Positions 34,550 to 43,413 of a stretch of 48,807 nt of DNA are shown one piece after another; the stretch's first letter is position 1, and each line of letters opens with the position of its first letter. The stretch covers positions 1-48,807 of the forward strand of contig JAAZEB010000322.1 of the NCBI GenBank assembly GCA_012512505.1, given 5' to 3'. Under the pieces are notes generated by a model. That model made no database searches and was not told the DNA's origin. It was given only the letters and a program-made list of their open reading frames with translations. This DNA comes from Armatimonadota bacterium (GTDB taxonomy: Bacteria > Armatimonadota > JAAZEB01). The position numbers and the translations under genes were made by a program.

Positions 34550-35470
34550 TTGATTGACCTGAAGTATCACATCGCCAGCCTGGTAGCGGTCTTCCTGGCG
34601 CTGGCCGTCGGCATCTTGATCGGCACCTCCCTGATCCGCTCGCAGTCAGTGGAGAGCCAGATCGACCACCTGCGCGACCGCTTCGACCGCATCCAGGCGG
34701 AAGACCGACAGCTTCGGGCCGACAACAGCGAGCTTCAGCAGCAGATCCGCACCCTGGAGAACGCCTTGCAGTTGGTGGTGCCCGCCGCCGTGCGCGCGCG
34801 CCTCACCGGCAAGCGGATCGCCGTCATCGTCAGCGAGCCGCGCCCCGACACCAGCCTGCTGCGCGACCTGAAGCACCTGCTCAACGGCGCCGGGGCCAGC
34901 GTGGCCTCGATCACTACTCTGCGCGGCAACCTGATCCCCGAGAACGCCGCCAGCCGCCAGGCGATCCTGGCACACGCCGGGATTGAGGGGCAGGAGTTGG
35001 AGCGCGCCCGCCGCCAGCTTGCCGGACGGATTGTGCAGGGCGTGGTGCAAGGCAAGGAGCCGGAGTTCCTCCGCCTGGCGGCGCAGTACTCGCCCGGCCT
35101 GGTGCTGGATGGCGACTACACCCTGCCGGTGGATGGGGTGCTGCTGCTGGCGGCCACCAGCACCGAGGAGACCGAGGCGCTCACCCACGGCAACGGCGTG
35201 CTGGCGCGGGTGGCTAGCGTGCTGGCGGAGCAGGAGGTGCCGGTGGTGGTCTGCGAGCGCCAGGCCGTCACGGCCTCCCTGGTGCCTCGCTTCGCCCGCT
35301 ACAACCTGACGACGGTAGACAGCGTCGACACGCCGTTGGGCAAGATCGCGCTGGTCTATGCCCTGGCAGGGAAGCAGGGCCATTTCGGCACCAAGCCAGA
35401 CTCGGCCCAGTTGCTGCCCGAGCTGGACCTGGAACCGCTGAGCCCGGAGCCTACACCTCCAGCTCGTTGA
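34550..35470 (+). CDS. MctB/CopT (SteB)-family membrane protein
   Basis: A 306-residue protein with an N-terminal membrane helix (YHIASLVAVFLALAVGILIG) and a coiled coil (about 32-75, QIDHLRDRFDRIQAEDRQLR). The rest is an alpha/beta domain ending in a Pro-rich tail. This architecture is that of the copper-transport/outer-membrane-channel MctB (SteB) family, regularly encoded after SteA. The start is TTG at 34550, 7 bp after the SteA-like stop; two consecutive TTG starts in one operon suggest deliberately weak translation. It overlaps the convergent BON gene by 20 bp at the 3' end. Confidence 0.82.
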   Translation: MIDLKYHIASLVAVFLALAVGILIGTSLIRSQSVESQIDHLRDRFDRIQAEDRQLRADNSELQQQIRTLENALQLVVPAAVRARLTGKRIAVIVSEPRPDTSLLRDLKHLLNGAGASVASITTLRGNLIPENAASRQAILAHAGIEGQELERARRQLAGRIVQGVVQGKEPEFLRLAAQYSPGLVLDGDYTLPVDGVLLLAATSTEETEALTHGNGVLARVASVLAEQEVPVVVCERQAVTASLVPRFARYNLTTVDSVDTPLGKIALVYALAGKQGHFGTKPDSAQLLPELDLEPLSPEPTPPAR

Positions 35471-35678
35471 CGACGGCGTGAACCCCCGGCACCTGGGCGG
35501 CGGCGCGCGTGGCGGCATCCCGCGCCTGGGGGCTGGTGGCACGGCCCCGCAGGTAGATGATTCGCCCCTCGCGGGTGACGGTGATCAGGTGGTCCTGCAC
35601 GCCCTCGTCCTCCAGGAGCGCCTCCTCCACCTGCTCCACCAGGTCGGTCTCATCCATGGTAGCGCGCGTGTACTCCAT
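35451..35678 (-). CDS. small BON-domain protein
   Basis: A 75-residue protein consisting of one BON domain: LVEQVEEALLEDEGVQDHLI, VTREGRIIYLRGRATSPQAR and AAAQVPGVHAVVNELEV. BON domains bind membranes or phospholipids or sense envelope state. There is no signal peptide from this start. The start at 35678 is chosen because GGGGGTGG lies just upstream; the longer in-frame extension is poorly conserved in composition. It converges with the MctB-like gene, overlapping by 20 bp. The 153-bp gap to Lon holds nothing recognisable. Confidence 0.75.
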   Translation of the reverse strand: MEYTRATMDETDLVEQVEEALLEDEGVQDHLITVTREGRIIYLRGRATSPQARDAATRAAAQVPGVHAVVNELEV

Positions 35679-35831
35679 CAGGCCACCCCCATCTGCCCGC
35701 GGCGGGACCCCACCGGGCCGCCGGGCGAGGAGCATTCGGTACACGCTGTTACCCAAGTGCCGCCGCGCGCAAACAAGGGGGCGCGCTGCACGTTGCGTGC
35801 CGGCCACCGAGCGGCAACGGGGGATGCCCCG

Positions 35832-38336
35832 CTAAGGCGCGGGCGCCGCCGGTTGAGTGGTGGGGCCAGCGTGCGCGCGTGGGCGTGCCCTGGTGGCGGG
35901 CGCCTCGCCATCGTCCTGCTGTTCGCCGGCGTCCGCCCGAGGCTCCGCCGGTGCATCCAGCGTCAACTCCAGCACCCGCTGGATCGTGTCGGCGAACTCC
36001 ACCTGCAACTCCTGGCGGATCTCCTCCGGCACCTCCTCCAGGAGGTCTTTGCGGTTGCGCTCAGGCAGCACGACGCGCTTCAACCCGGCGCGATGCGCGG
36101 CCAGCACCTTCTCTTTGATTCCCCCTACCGGCAGCACACGCCCGGTGAGCGTGATCTCTCCCGTCATCGCCACGTCACTGCGCACCCGCCGGCCGGTTAC
36201 CAGCGAGGCCAGCGCGGTGGCCATGGTGACCCCCGCCGACGGCCCGTCCTTCGGGATCGCGCCAGCGGGCACGTGAACGTGGAGATCGTGCCGGCGGAAG
36301 AAATTCGGATCGACCCCCAGTTCGGCGGCGTGGGCGCGCACGTAACTCAGGGCCGCCTGGGCCGACTCTTTCATCACGTCGCCCAGTTGCCCGGTGAGCA
36401 GGAGGGTGCGCCCGCCGGGAAGCGCCGTCGCCTCCACGAACATCACGTCGCCGCCCACCGGGGTCCAGGCAAGCCCGACTGCCACGCCCGCTTGCGAGGT
36501 GCGCTCGGCGATCTCCTCGTACTCGAAGCGGGGCACGCCCAGGTAGCGCCGCACCGCTTCCTGGTCGATGGTAACCGGCTCCGTGCGTCCCTCGGCAAAC
36601 TCTCGCGTCACCTTGCGGCACACCGAGGCGATCTCGCGCTCCAGGTTGCGCACGCCGGCTTCCCGGGTGTAGCCAAGGGCGATGGCGCGCAGCGCCGCGT
36701 CTTCCCAGCGGATGTGCTCCGGGGTGAGGCCGTGCTCGCTCATCTGCTTGGGCACCAGGTGGCGCTTGGCGATCTGCAGCTTCTCCTGCTCGGTGTAGCC
36801 GGAGATCTCGATGATCTCCATGCGGTCGCGCAGGGGCGGCAAGATCGTGTCGAGCACGTTCGCCGTGGTGATAAAGAGCACCCGCGAGAGGTCGAACGGC
36901 ACGTCCAGGTAGTGGTCGCGGAAGGTGGCGTTCTGCTCCGGGTCCAGCACCTCCAGCAGCGCGGAGGAGGGGTCGCCACGGAAGTCGGCGCCCACCTTGT
37001 CGATCTCGTCGAGCATGAAGAGGGGGTTATTGGCGCCGGCGCGGCGGATGCCCTGGATCACCTGGCCCGGCAGGGCGCCGATGTAAGTGCGCCGATGACC
37101 GCGGATCTCCGCTTCGTCGCGGATGCCGCCCAGCGACATGCGGAAGAACTTGCGCCCCAGCGCCCGGGCGATTGACTTGCCGAGGGAGGTCTTGCCGACG
37201 CCGGGAGGGCCGGCAAAGCAGAGGATCGGGTGGCGGTGGCTCTCCGGGTGGAAGCGGCGCACCGCCAGGTACTCCAGGATGCGCTCCTTCACCTTGTCCA
37301 GGCCATAGTGGTCGGCATCGAGCACCTCGCGCACCGCGCGAATATCGAGGTTGTCCTCGGTGCTGATGTTCCACGGCAGCGCCACCAGCCAGTCGATGTA
37401 AGTGCGCGAGACGGTGTACTCCGCCGCCTGGGGCGGCATCTTGGCGAGGCGGTCCAGCTCGCGGTCGGCCTCTTTGCGGGCTTCCTCGGGCAGGTTGGCC
37501 TCTTCGATCTTCTGGCGCAGCTCCTCGATCTCGGCGGTGCGCTCGTCGGTTTCGCCCAGCTCCTTCTGGATCTGCTTGAGCTGCTCGCGCAAGTAGTAGT
37601 CGCGCTGCATCTTGCCCAGCTCGGTGTGCACCTGCGACTGGATCTTGGACTGCAGCTCGAGGATCTCCAGATCGCGGTTGAGGAGGGCCGCCAGCTTGCG
37701 CAAGCGCTCGCGCAGGTCCACCGTCTCCAGCAGGTCCTGCTTCTCGCCGATCGGCATGCGCACGTGCGCGGCCACTAGGTCGGCCAGGACGTGCGCTTCC
37801 TGAACGTTCTGCGGGATCGCCTGCAGCTCGTCCGGCAGGTCGGGCGAGAGAGAAACCACCTTCTGGAAGAGGCCGCCGACGTTGCGGCGCAGTGCCTCCA
37901 CTTCCATCAGGGCCTGCGGGTCGGTGGGCAACTCTTCGGGCAACACGCGCACGCGCACTTTGAGGTAGGGCTCTGTCTGGAGGCACTCGAGCACCTCAAA
38001 GCGGCGCAAGCCCTGCACGATCAGCCGGATGCCCTCCGGCAGCTTCAGCATCGTATGGATCACGGCGGCCGTGCCAACGCGGTAGACGTCGTCGAGGCTC
38101 GGCTTCTCCGTTTCGGGCGACTTCATCGCCACGGTGCCGATGACGCGGCTGCCGGAGACGGCCGCGTCGTCGATCAGCTTGACGGAGCTCTCGCGAGAGA
38201 CGGCCAGCGGCACCACCACCACCGGGAACAACACCGTGTCGCGCAGGGGGAGCAAACTCAGCTCCTCCGGGATGTTGACGGCGCCGTCCTCTCCCCCAGC
38301 CGGAGCCGGGGCCTGCTCCTCAGTCACTTCCATCAC
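35832..38336 (-). CDS. lon: ATP-dependent Lon protease
   Basis: An 834-residue AAA+ serine protease. The N-terminal LON substrate-binding domain (about 25-220), coiled region (225-305), AAA domain with Walker [10 protein letters not shown] (376-384) and Walker B FMLDEID (440-446), and the P domain with catalytic S700 (PKDGPSAG) and K741 (GGIKEK). A 40-residue Ala/Pro/Glu-rich tail extends past the domain. It starts 6 bp after the hsp20 gene, so both are read from the hsp20 promoter. Confidence 0.97.
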   Translation of the reverse strand: MMEVTEEQAPAPAGGEDGAVNIPEELSLLPLRDTVLFPVVVVPLAVSRESSVKLIDDAAVSGSRVIGTVAMKSPETEKPSLDDVYRVGTAAVIHTMLKLPEGIRLIVQGLRRFEVLECLQTEPYLKVRVRVLPEELPTDPQALMEVEALRRNVGGLFQKVVSLSPDLPDELQAIPQNVQEAHVLADLVAAHVRMPIGEKQDLLETVDLRERLRKLAALLNRDLEILELQSKIQSQVHTELGKMQRDYYLREQLKQIQKELGETDERTAEIEELRQKIEEANLPEEARKEADRELDRLAKMPPQAAEYTVSRTYIDWLVALPWNISTEDNLDIRAVREVLDADHYGLDKVKERILEYLAVRRFHPESHRHPILCFAGPPGVGKTSLGKSIARALGRKFFRMSLGGIRDEAEIRGHRRTYIGALPGQVIQGIRRAGANNPLFMLDEIDKVGADFRGDPSSALLEVLDPEQNATFRDHYLDVPFDLSRVLFITTANVLDTILPPLRDRMEIIEISGYTEQEKLQIAKRHLVPKQMSEHGLTPEHIRWEDAALRAIALGYTREAGVRNLEREIASVCRKVTREFAEGRTEPVTIDQEAVRRYLGVPRFEYEEIAERTSQAGVAVGLAWTPVGGDVMFVEATALPGGRTLLLTGQLGDVMKESAQAALSYVRAHAAELGVDPNFFRRHDLHVHVPAGAIPKDGPSAGVTMATALASLVTGRRVRSDVAMTGEITLTGRVLPVGGIKEKVLAAHRAGLKRVVLPERNRKDLLEEVPEEIRQELQVEFADTIQRVLELTLDAPAEPRADAGEQQDDGEAPATRARPRAHAGPTTQPAAPAP

Positions 38337-38342
38337 TCACCC

Positions 38343-38828
38343 TCACTCCCCGGTGACCGGAATGGTGCGCGCGACCGCGCGCTCCGCCTGGGGCATCTTG
38401 GGGAGCACCACCAGCAGGAATCCATCCTTGTAACTCCCCACGATTCGGTCGCGATCGACATGGACATCACCCGGCAGGGGGATGGCCAGCTCGAAAGGAC
38501 CGAAGTAGATCTCAAAGCGATACCACCGCACGCGGCCGACGCACTCGTCGCAATCCTCAACACGCTGGCCGCGGATGGTGAGCACTCGCCCATCCGGCGA
38601 CAGGTCCACGTGGACATCGGCAAGACCGCCGGTGTCGGGGTCGACACGCAGCCCGGCGGCCTCCACTTTGACGACGAGGTTCTCCTCGGTCTCGTAAACA
38701 TCTGTGCGGGGCTGCCAGAACCGCCCGGGCACCGGCAACGGATCGAAGAAGCCGCGCCAACTCTCGGTCAGGCGCTCCATCTCCCGTTCCATCTGGCGGA
38801 TGACGTCTTCGTAACGTCGAAAGCTCAT
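38343..38828 (-). CDS. Hsp20 small heat-shock protein
   Basis: A 161-residue small chaperone. The alpha-crystallin domain spans about 50-145: RTDVYETEENLVVKVEAAGL, VHVDLSPDGRVLTIRGQR, GPFELAIPLPGDVHVDRDRI and YKDGFLLVVLPK. The start at 38828 (MSFRRYEDVIRQ) has AGGTGAG just upstream. Coupling to lon makes a small proteostasis operon. The transcript starts about 150 nt upstream at the promoter 38987-39015; I see no CIRCE element. Confidence 0.9.
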   Translation of the reverse strand: MSFRRYEDVIRQMEREMERLTESWRGFFDPLPVPGRFWQPRTDVYETEENLVVKVEAAGLRVDPDTGGLADVHVDLSPDGRVLTIRGQRVEDCDECVGRVRWYRFEIYFGPFELAIPLPGDVHVDRDRIVGSYKDGFLLVVLPKMPQAERAVARTIPVTGE

Positions 38829-38986
38829 CGTGCTCACCTGTCCTCGAAGTGACACAGGCCCCGCAGGCCCACGGTGGCAGGGGCGGACCGGATAGCTGCC
38901 CTCCCGAGACGGCCGCCACCCGGGCCGACCGAGCACCAGGCGTGCCATAGCGAATCGGATAGCCAGGCCGGTGATGGCCGCTCCCT

Positions 38987-39015
38987 ATCTTAGCACATGC
39001 GCGCAGGTTGTTCAA
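38987..39015 (-). promoter_or_regulatory. sigma-70-like promoter of hsp20-lon
   Basis: On the minus strand TTGAAC (39015-39010), exactly 17 bp, TAAGAT (38992-38987). Start near 38980, giving a leader of about 150 nt. The stretch from 39016 to 39462 holds only repeats. Confidence 0.6.
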
Positions 39016-39072
39016 TAGCGACGCGGCCCCCGCCGCGGGGATATGGCGGCGGAATCGTCTCCAACGCCGAGC

Positions 39073-39140
39073 GGTCGGAGCGCCGGCGTCCCGCCGGCCG
39101 CCGTAGGAGACCCTCATGCCTGGCAGGCGGGCACCCAGAA
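39073..39140 (+). repeat. composite intergenic repeat, first block
   Basis: Matches the reverse complement of 2891-2947 (shared GGTCGGAGCGCCGG, GCCGTAGGAG and GGCGGGCACCCA). It is followed directly by the 80-bp hairpin units, in the same order as at 2.8 kb. Confidence 0.75.
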
Positions 39141-39175
39141 GCAGCGAGGTGCCGCGGCGACGCGGCCGCCCGGCA

Positions 39176-39356
39176 GAGGCCCGATGGCTCGGGCACTCCG
39201 GCTAGTTGCCTAGGAGAGCAGCGGAGCGCCACAGCGATGTGGCTTCCTACAGTGTGACGCCCGATGGCTCGGGCACTCCGGCCAGTTGCCTGGGAGAGTA
39301 GCGGAGCGCCGCAGCGATGCGGCTTCCTAACAGCGTGAAGCCCGATGGCTCGGGCG
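39176..39356 (+). repeat. tandem array of the 80-bp structured repeat (copies B and C)
   Basis: A partial unit (39176-39200), a full 80-bp unit (39201-39280) and a nearly full unit (39281-39356). Each holds two hairpins. The first is GCCACAGCGATGTGGC in unit B and GCCGCAGCGATGCGGC in unit C: a paired G-C to A-T change that keeps the stem. The second is GCCCGATGGCTCGGGC in both; it differs from the 2.8-kb copy only in its loop. Confidence 0.85.
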
Positions 39357-39369
39357 GTACAAGGCACCG

Positions 39370-39429
39370 GGCGCACCACCGTGCGTCCCTACGCTCCACG
39401 CTCTGGGTAGGGGCGCACGGTGGTGCGCC
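39370..39429. repeat. long 23-bp-arm hairpin
   Basis: Arms 39370-39392 and 39407-39429 are complementary over 23 nt with a single G-T wobble, separated by a 14-nt loop. The arms begin GGCGCACCACCG and the right arm opens GTAGGGGCGCAC. It lies 34 bp beyond the stop of a Gfo/Idh/MocA gene and could terminate or protect that transcript, but no T-run follows. It has the look of a miniature inverted-repeat element. Confidence 0.8.
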
Positions 39430-39462
39430 TGGCGAAGTGCCCTGGGTGCCGTGAATAGATTC

Positions 39463-40509
39463 TCAGGTAATCGGGAGGGTTTTGCCGGCGGCGGCGGCTT
39501 CCATGGCGGTGAGGATCACGTTCAGCGCCTTGTAGCCTTCCTCACCGTTGATAGACGCCGGCTTGCCCGCCTTGATCTCGGCCACGAAGAGATCGATGAC
39601 GCCGCTGGAGACCTGCTTCACGTTGGTGGAGATCTCGCCCACCTTGTGCTGCTCCACGTCGCCGTTGCGGTAGTTGACCACCACGTTCCAGACCGGGTCG
39701 GTGCCGATGGAGAGGACGCCCTTCTCGCAGTAGAGGACGGTCCAGTTGTCCTCGGCGCCGTAGTTGGTCCAGCTAACCGTCACCGTGCCGACGACGCCGG
39801 CATCGCTTTTCAGGGTGAGGATGGCGTTGTCGTCGATGTCGATGAGGGTGCCATCGGGGTAGCGCTTGTCGAGGGTGGTGATGATGCCGCCCACCTCGGT
39901 GAACTCCTGGCCGAGGAGCCAGCGCATCAGGTCGGCCTTGTGGACGCCGAGGTCTCCGGTCACGCCGAGGCTGGCAACGCCCTTCTTGAAGAACCAGGTG
40001 TTGGCGTTGTTGTCGACGCTCCAGAACTCGGGGCCGGGGTGAGCGAAGGCGGTGCGGAAGGAGATCACCTTGCCGAGGCGGCCACTATCGAGGATCTCCT
40101 TGGCGCGGACGTGGGGGGGCATCAAGCGCTGGTTGTGGCCGATCATCAGGTTCTTGCCGCTCTTCTGCGCGGCGGCGATCATCGCCTGGGCCTCTTCGCG
40201 CGTGGTGGCCATCGGCTTCTCGCACAGCACGTGCAGGCCGGCCTTCAGGGCATCCAGCGTCTGCTGCGCGTGCAGGGTGTTCGGCCCGCACACGACCACC
40301 GCGTCGAGCTTCTCGCCCTCCAGCATCTCCTGGTAGTCGGTGTAAGCCTTGACGCCAAACTGGGCGGCCACTTCCTTGACGCGCGCCGCGTTGGCATCGC
40401 ACACCGCGACGAGCTGGCAGTCGGGGTTGGCGACGCACTCCGGGATATGCCGGCGCTGGCCAATCGCGCCCGTTCCGATAATCCCGAACCTCACGGGAGT
40501 TGCAGCCAT
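39463..40509 (-). CDS. Gfo/Idh/MocA-family oxidoreductase
   Basis: A 348-residue NAD(P)-dependent sugar dehydrogenase-like protein. Rossmann motif GIIGTGAIGQRRHIPEC near the N-terminus, the family EKP motif (LCEKPMATTREEAQAMI) with conserved lysine, and the C-terminal sheet domain (GDLGVHKADLMRWLLG, with the conserved H). The start at 40509 (MAATPVRFGII) has AGGGAG upstream. It is downstream of a second, paralogous dehydrogenase. The substrate cannot be read from sequence. Confidence 0.88.
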   Translation of the reverse strand: MAATPVRFGIIGTGAIGQRRHIPECVANPDCQLVAVCDANAARVKEVAAQFGVKAYTDYQEMLEGEKLDAVVVCGPNTLHAQQTLDALKAGLHVLCEKPMATTREEAQAMIAAAQKSGKNLMIGHNQRLMPPHVRAKEILDSGRLGKVISFRTAFAHPGPEFWSVDNNANTWFFKKGVASLGVTGDLGVHKADLMRWLLGQEFTEVGGIITTLDKRYPDGTLIDIDDNAILTLKSDAGVVGTVTVSWTNYGAEDNWTVLYCEKGVLSIGTDPVWNVVVNYRNGDVEQHKVGEISTNVKQVSSGVIDLFVAEIKAGKPASINGEEGYKALNVILTAMEAAAAGKTLPIT

Positions 40510-40532
40510 GGGAATCTCCCTTTCCTGATCAT

Positions 40533-40578
40533 CCTCGTCCTCGTCGCTGGTCACTCACGAGCAACGACGAGGACGAGG
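40533..40578. repeat. 14-bp perfect inverted repeat between the two dehydrogenases
   Basis: CCTCGTCCTCGTCG (40533-40546) and CGACGAGGACGAGG (40565-40578), 18-nt loop, just upstream of the ribosome site of the downstream dehydrogenase gene. A smaller hairpin CACGGCG/CGCCGTG lies at 40607-40623, after the stop of the upstream dehydrogenase gene. The pair may attenuate read-through or process the mRNA (inference). Confidence 0.75.
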
Positions 40579-40671
40579 CGTTTCTGCGAAGGAGCTGTCC
40601 GCGAAGCACGGCGCAGCGCCGTGTGCCCCTACGACATCCTGGGCGATGCCCGAGGTGTTCGTGGACGCGTC

Positions 40672-41826
40672 CTAACCGATAGTCACCCACTGGCCGCTGG
40701 CGGCGGAGCGCTCCACGGCGTCGAGGACGAGCTGCGCCTTGAGACCATCGCGGAAATCGGGCGTGGCGGGCTTGTCCTGGGTGATCGCCTCGATGAAGTC
40801 GACCACCTGGTGCGTGAAGGAGTGCTCCCACCCGATGATGTGGCCGGCGGGCCACCAGGCGTCCACCCAGCGGTGCTCGCCGCCCTCAGTGACGCTGATG
40901 GTGCGGAAGCCCTGCACGTGGCCCGCGTCCCGGCGCGAGTAGAACTGCAGCTCGTTCAGCCGCTCGACGTTGAACGCCAGGCTGCCCTCACTGCCGTTGA
41001 TCTCGAAAATGTTGCCGTTGCGGTGGCCGGGGGCGAAGCGCGTCGCCTCGAAGGTGCCGATGGCGCCGTTGCTGAAGCGCGCCAGGAAGAGGGTGCCATC
41101 GTCGACCGTCACCGGGCCGCGCTCCTGGCTGGCGGTGGCCTCCAGGCCGCTCATCGAGGTGGCGATCGGCCGCTCCTTGATGAACGTCTCCATCAGGCCG
41201 CTCACCGCGGTGATGTCGCCCACCAGGAAGTGTGCCAGGTCGATGGAGTGGGCGGCCAGGTCGCCGAGCGCGCCGGAGCCGGCGTCTTCCTTCTTCAGGC
41301 GCCACACCAGGGGGAAGTCGGGGTCGACGATCCAGTCTTGCAGGTAGACGGAGCGCCAGTGGAAGATCCGGCCGATGGCACCCTCGTCGATCAGCCGCTT
41401 GGCGAGCTGGATGGCCGGCAGCTTGCGGTAGTTGAAGTTGACGCAGTGCTTGACGCCCGCCTGCTCGACCGCCTGCACCATCTCGCGCGCTTCGCTGACG
41501 GACATGGCCAGCGGCTTCTCGCAGAAGACGTGCTTGCCCGCCCGCGCGGCGGCAATGGCGATCTCGGCGTGCGAGGTGTTGCCGGTGACGATGTCCACCA
41601 CGTCGATGTCGGGCCGGCTCACCACCTCGCGGTAGTCGGTGGCATAGCTCTCCCAACCAAGCTTCGCCGCGGCGGCCTTCACTCCGGCTTCCTCACGCCC
41701 CACGAGGACCTTCATCACGGGCTCAGCATCCAGATCGAAGAAGACCGGCGCCTGACGGAAGGCGTTGCTGTGCGCCTTCCCCATGAACTTGTAGCCGATG
41801 AGGGCTACGTTGAGCTTCTGGGCCAT
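40672..41826 (-). CDS. Gfo/Idh/MocA-family oxidoreductase (second)
   Basis: A 384-residue paralogue. N-terminal LNVALIGYKFMGKAHSNAFR Rossmann motif, EKP motif FCEKPLAMSVSEAREM, NFNYRKLPAIQLAKRLIDEG, and GDLAAHSIDLAHFLVGD with the conserved catalytic-type His. The start at 41826 (MAQKLNVALIG) follows AAAGGAGG. Transcribed from the promoter at 41925-41953. Likely a sugar or inositol dehydrogenase; substrate unknown. Confidence 0.88.
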   Translation of the reverse strand: MAQKLNVALIGYKFMGKAHSNAFRQAPVFFDLDAEPVMKVLVGREEAGVKAAAAKLGWESYATDYREVVSRPDIDVVDIVTGNTSHAEIAIAAARAGKHVFCEKPLAMSVSEAREMVQAVEQAGVKHCVNFNYRKLPAIQLAKRLIDEGAIGRIFHWRSVYLQDWIVDPDFPLVWRLKKEDAGSGALGDLAAHSIDLAHFLVGDITAVSGLMETFIKERPIATSMSGLEATASQERGPVTVDDGTLFLARFSNGAIGTFEATRFAPGHRNGNIFEINGSEGSLAFNVERLNELQFYSRRDAGHVQGFRTISVTEGGEHRWVDAWWPAGHIIGWEHSFTHQVVDFIEAITQDKPATPDFRDGLKAQLVLDAVERSAASGQWVTIG

Positions 41827-41924
41827 GGTGCAGGTGGCCTCCTTTCTGCGGTAGCACAGAGGGGAGCGGCACGGATGTCCGTGGAAGCCGACGCGCAGCA
41901 GCGCCATCCCGCCGCTTCGCCCGG

Positions 41925-41953
41925 ATTCTAGCACATCCCCCAGGGTTTGTAAA
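41925..41953 (-). promoter_or_regulatory. sigma-70-like promoter of the dehydrogenase pair
   Basis: On the minus strand TTTACA (41953-41948), exactly 17 bp, TAGAAT (41930-41925). Start near 41918, a leader of about 90 nt. The rest of the 41827-42219 gap shows no clear promoter for the divergent M48 gene. Confidence 0.7.
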
Positions 41954-42219
41954 GGCGGCCAGCGGGTATACCGTTAGCATCCCACGCGCTCGGCGCTCCT
42001 GCCGGGGGAGCCCCGCCCCGCCCCGGGCCGGAGCGAGACGGCCGGCGCCGGCCGCTGCCCCGCAATAGGCCGCGAAATTGCATGCCCTTTCCTCGGCAGC
42101 AGCGCCAAGGCGCTGTGGGGCCCCGCCCCAGCCGCGGGCCGGCGCGCGCGCCGCCGCGGGCGGGACGGACGGGCATCCCCGCCACCATGGCGTGGCCGGG
42201 AGAAGAGGAAGGGGGAGAG

Positions 42220-43413
42220 ATGCCGGGACACAACAGCCGGCTCAGGTGGCTTGGCCAGGCGCTAGCGGCCCTCGTGCTGGTGATCGGCGCCGCCGGCCCC
42301 TGGGGCAGCGCCGCTTGGGGCACCGGCGCCCGGCCGGGTGCCGCCCAGAAGGAGGCGCCGGCAGCCAGCGCGGGCGCCGCCAAGGAAGACGACGAGGTGC
42401 GCCTCGGCCGACAGGCCGCCGCGGCCCTCGAACGGGAGTACAAGCTGGTGCGCAACGTGCAGCAGCTCGCGCGGCTGCGGCGCATCGGCGAAGAGATCGC
42501 CGCCGTCTCCGACGAGCCAGGCTACCGCTATACGTTCAAAATCCTCGATACCGAGGAGGTCAATGCTCTCTCGCTGCCAGGGGGGTTCACCTACGTCACC
42601 AAGGGGATGCTCTCCTACGTGCGCTCCGATGAGGAACTGGCCGGCGTGTTGGCCCACGAGATCGCCCACGCGGCCAAACACCACGTGAGAGACCTGCGAC
42701 GCCGCGAGTCGGCCGCCAACCAGTACGTGATCATCGGCGTGCTGAGCGCGCTGCTTCTAGGGCGGCTGCACTCCTCTGGCCTGGGCAACATGCTCTTCGG
42801 CGCCGAGATTGTCAAGACCGCCTACCTCAATCAGTACGGCCAGGAAGCAGAAACGGAGGCCGACCGCGCGGGCGTCGAGTACCTCATCAAGACCGGGAAG
42901 TACAACCCGGTGGGGATCCTCACCGTGATCGAGCGGCTGGCGCGCGACGAAGAGCGGCAGGCAGGCCCGCAGTTGGGCGTCTTCCGCACGCACCCGCCCG
43001 GCCGGCAGCGCGTGGAGGCGCTAGAGAGCTACCTGCGCGCCCAGAACGTGTCGATCAACCGCCGCGCCGTGCAAGACCAGCTCCGCGCCAGCGCCCGCGA
43101 TACCAGCACCGACGACCGGTCGGCGGCGCAGGTGCGGCTCGGTGAGGAGGTGATCTACGAAACTGCCGCCGGCCTGCCCGAGGCCCAGCGGGTTGCCGCG
43201 CGGCTATCCCAACTGATACTGGACGGCGCCGAGATGCGTGATGTGCGCGTGGCGGACGACGAGGTGACGGTCACCCTGCGGGGCGAGGCGCTCTTCAGCG
43301 TGACGCCCGCCGATGCCGCCCTGGTTGGCAAGCCGGCAGCGGAAGTCGCCCAGGCGGCCGCGCGCACAATCGCCCATCTGCTTTGGCGCGCGTTCGTGGA
43401 GCAGGTGTCCTAA
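42220..43413 (+). CDS. M48-family zinc metallopeptidase (BepA-like)
   Basis: A 397-residue exported protease. N-terminal signal/anchor (LGQALAALVLVIGAAG, about 11-26). The zinc site is intact: HEIAH at 146-150 and the downstream EADRAGVEYL (third ligand E213). The region after about 290 is a separate, unassigned C-terminal domain. Its stop overlaps the start of the Omp85 gene (TAATG), so it may act in outer-membrane protein quality control, as BepA does (inference from context and family). The start at 42220 has GGAAGGGGGAG directly upstream. Confidence 0.85.
   Translation: MPGHNSRLRWLGQALAALVLVIGAAGPWGSAAWGTGARPGAAQKEAPAASAGAAKEDDEVRLGRQAAAALEREYKLVRNVQQLARLRRIGEEIAAVSDEPGYRYTFKILDTEEVNALSLPGGFTYVTKGMLSYVRSDEELAGVLAHEIAHAAKHHVRDLRRRESAANQYVIIGVLSALLLGRLHSSGLGNMLFGAEIVKTAYLNQYGQEAETEADRAGVEYLIKTGKYNPVGILTVIERLARDEERQAGPQLGVFRTHPPGRQRVEALESYLRAQNVSINRRAVQDQLRASARDTSTDDRSAAQVRLGEEVIYETAAGLPEAQRVAARLSQLILDGAEMRDVRVADDEVTVTLRGEALFSVTPADAALVGKPAAEVAQAAARTIAHLLWRAFVEQVS

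Noticed and set aside
38987-39000. CIRCE element for HrcA control of hsp20
   Set aside because: Only a half-site-like TTAGCAC is present; the inverted partner is missing.
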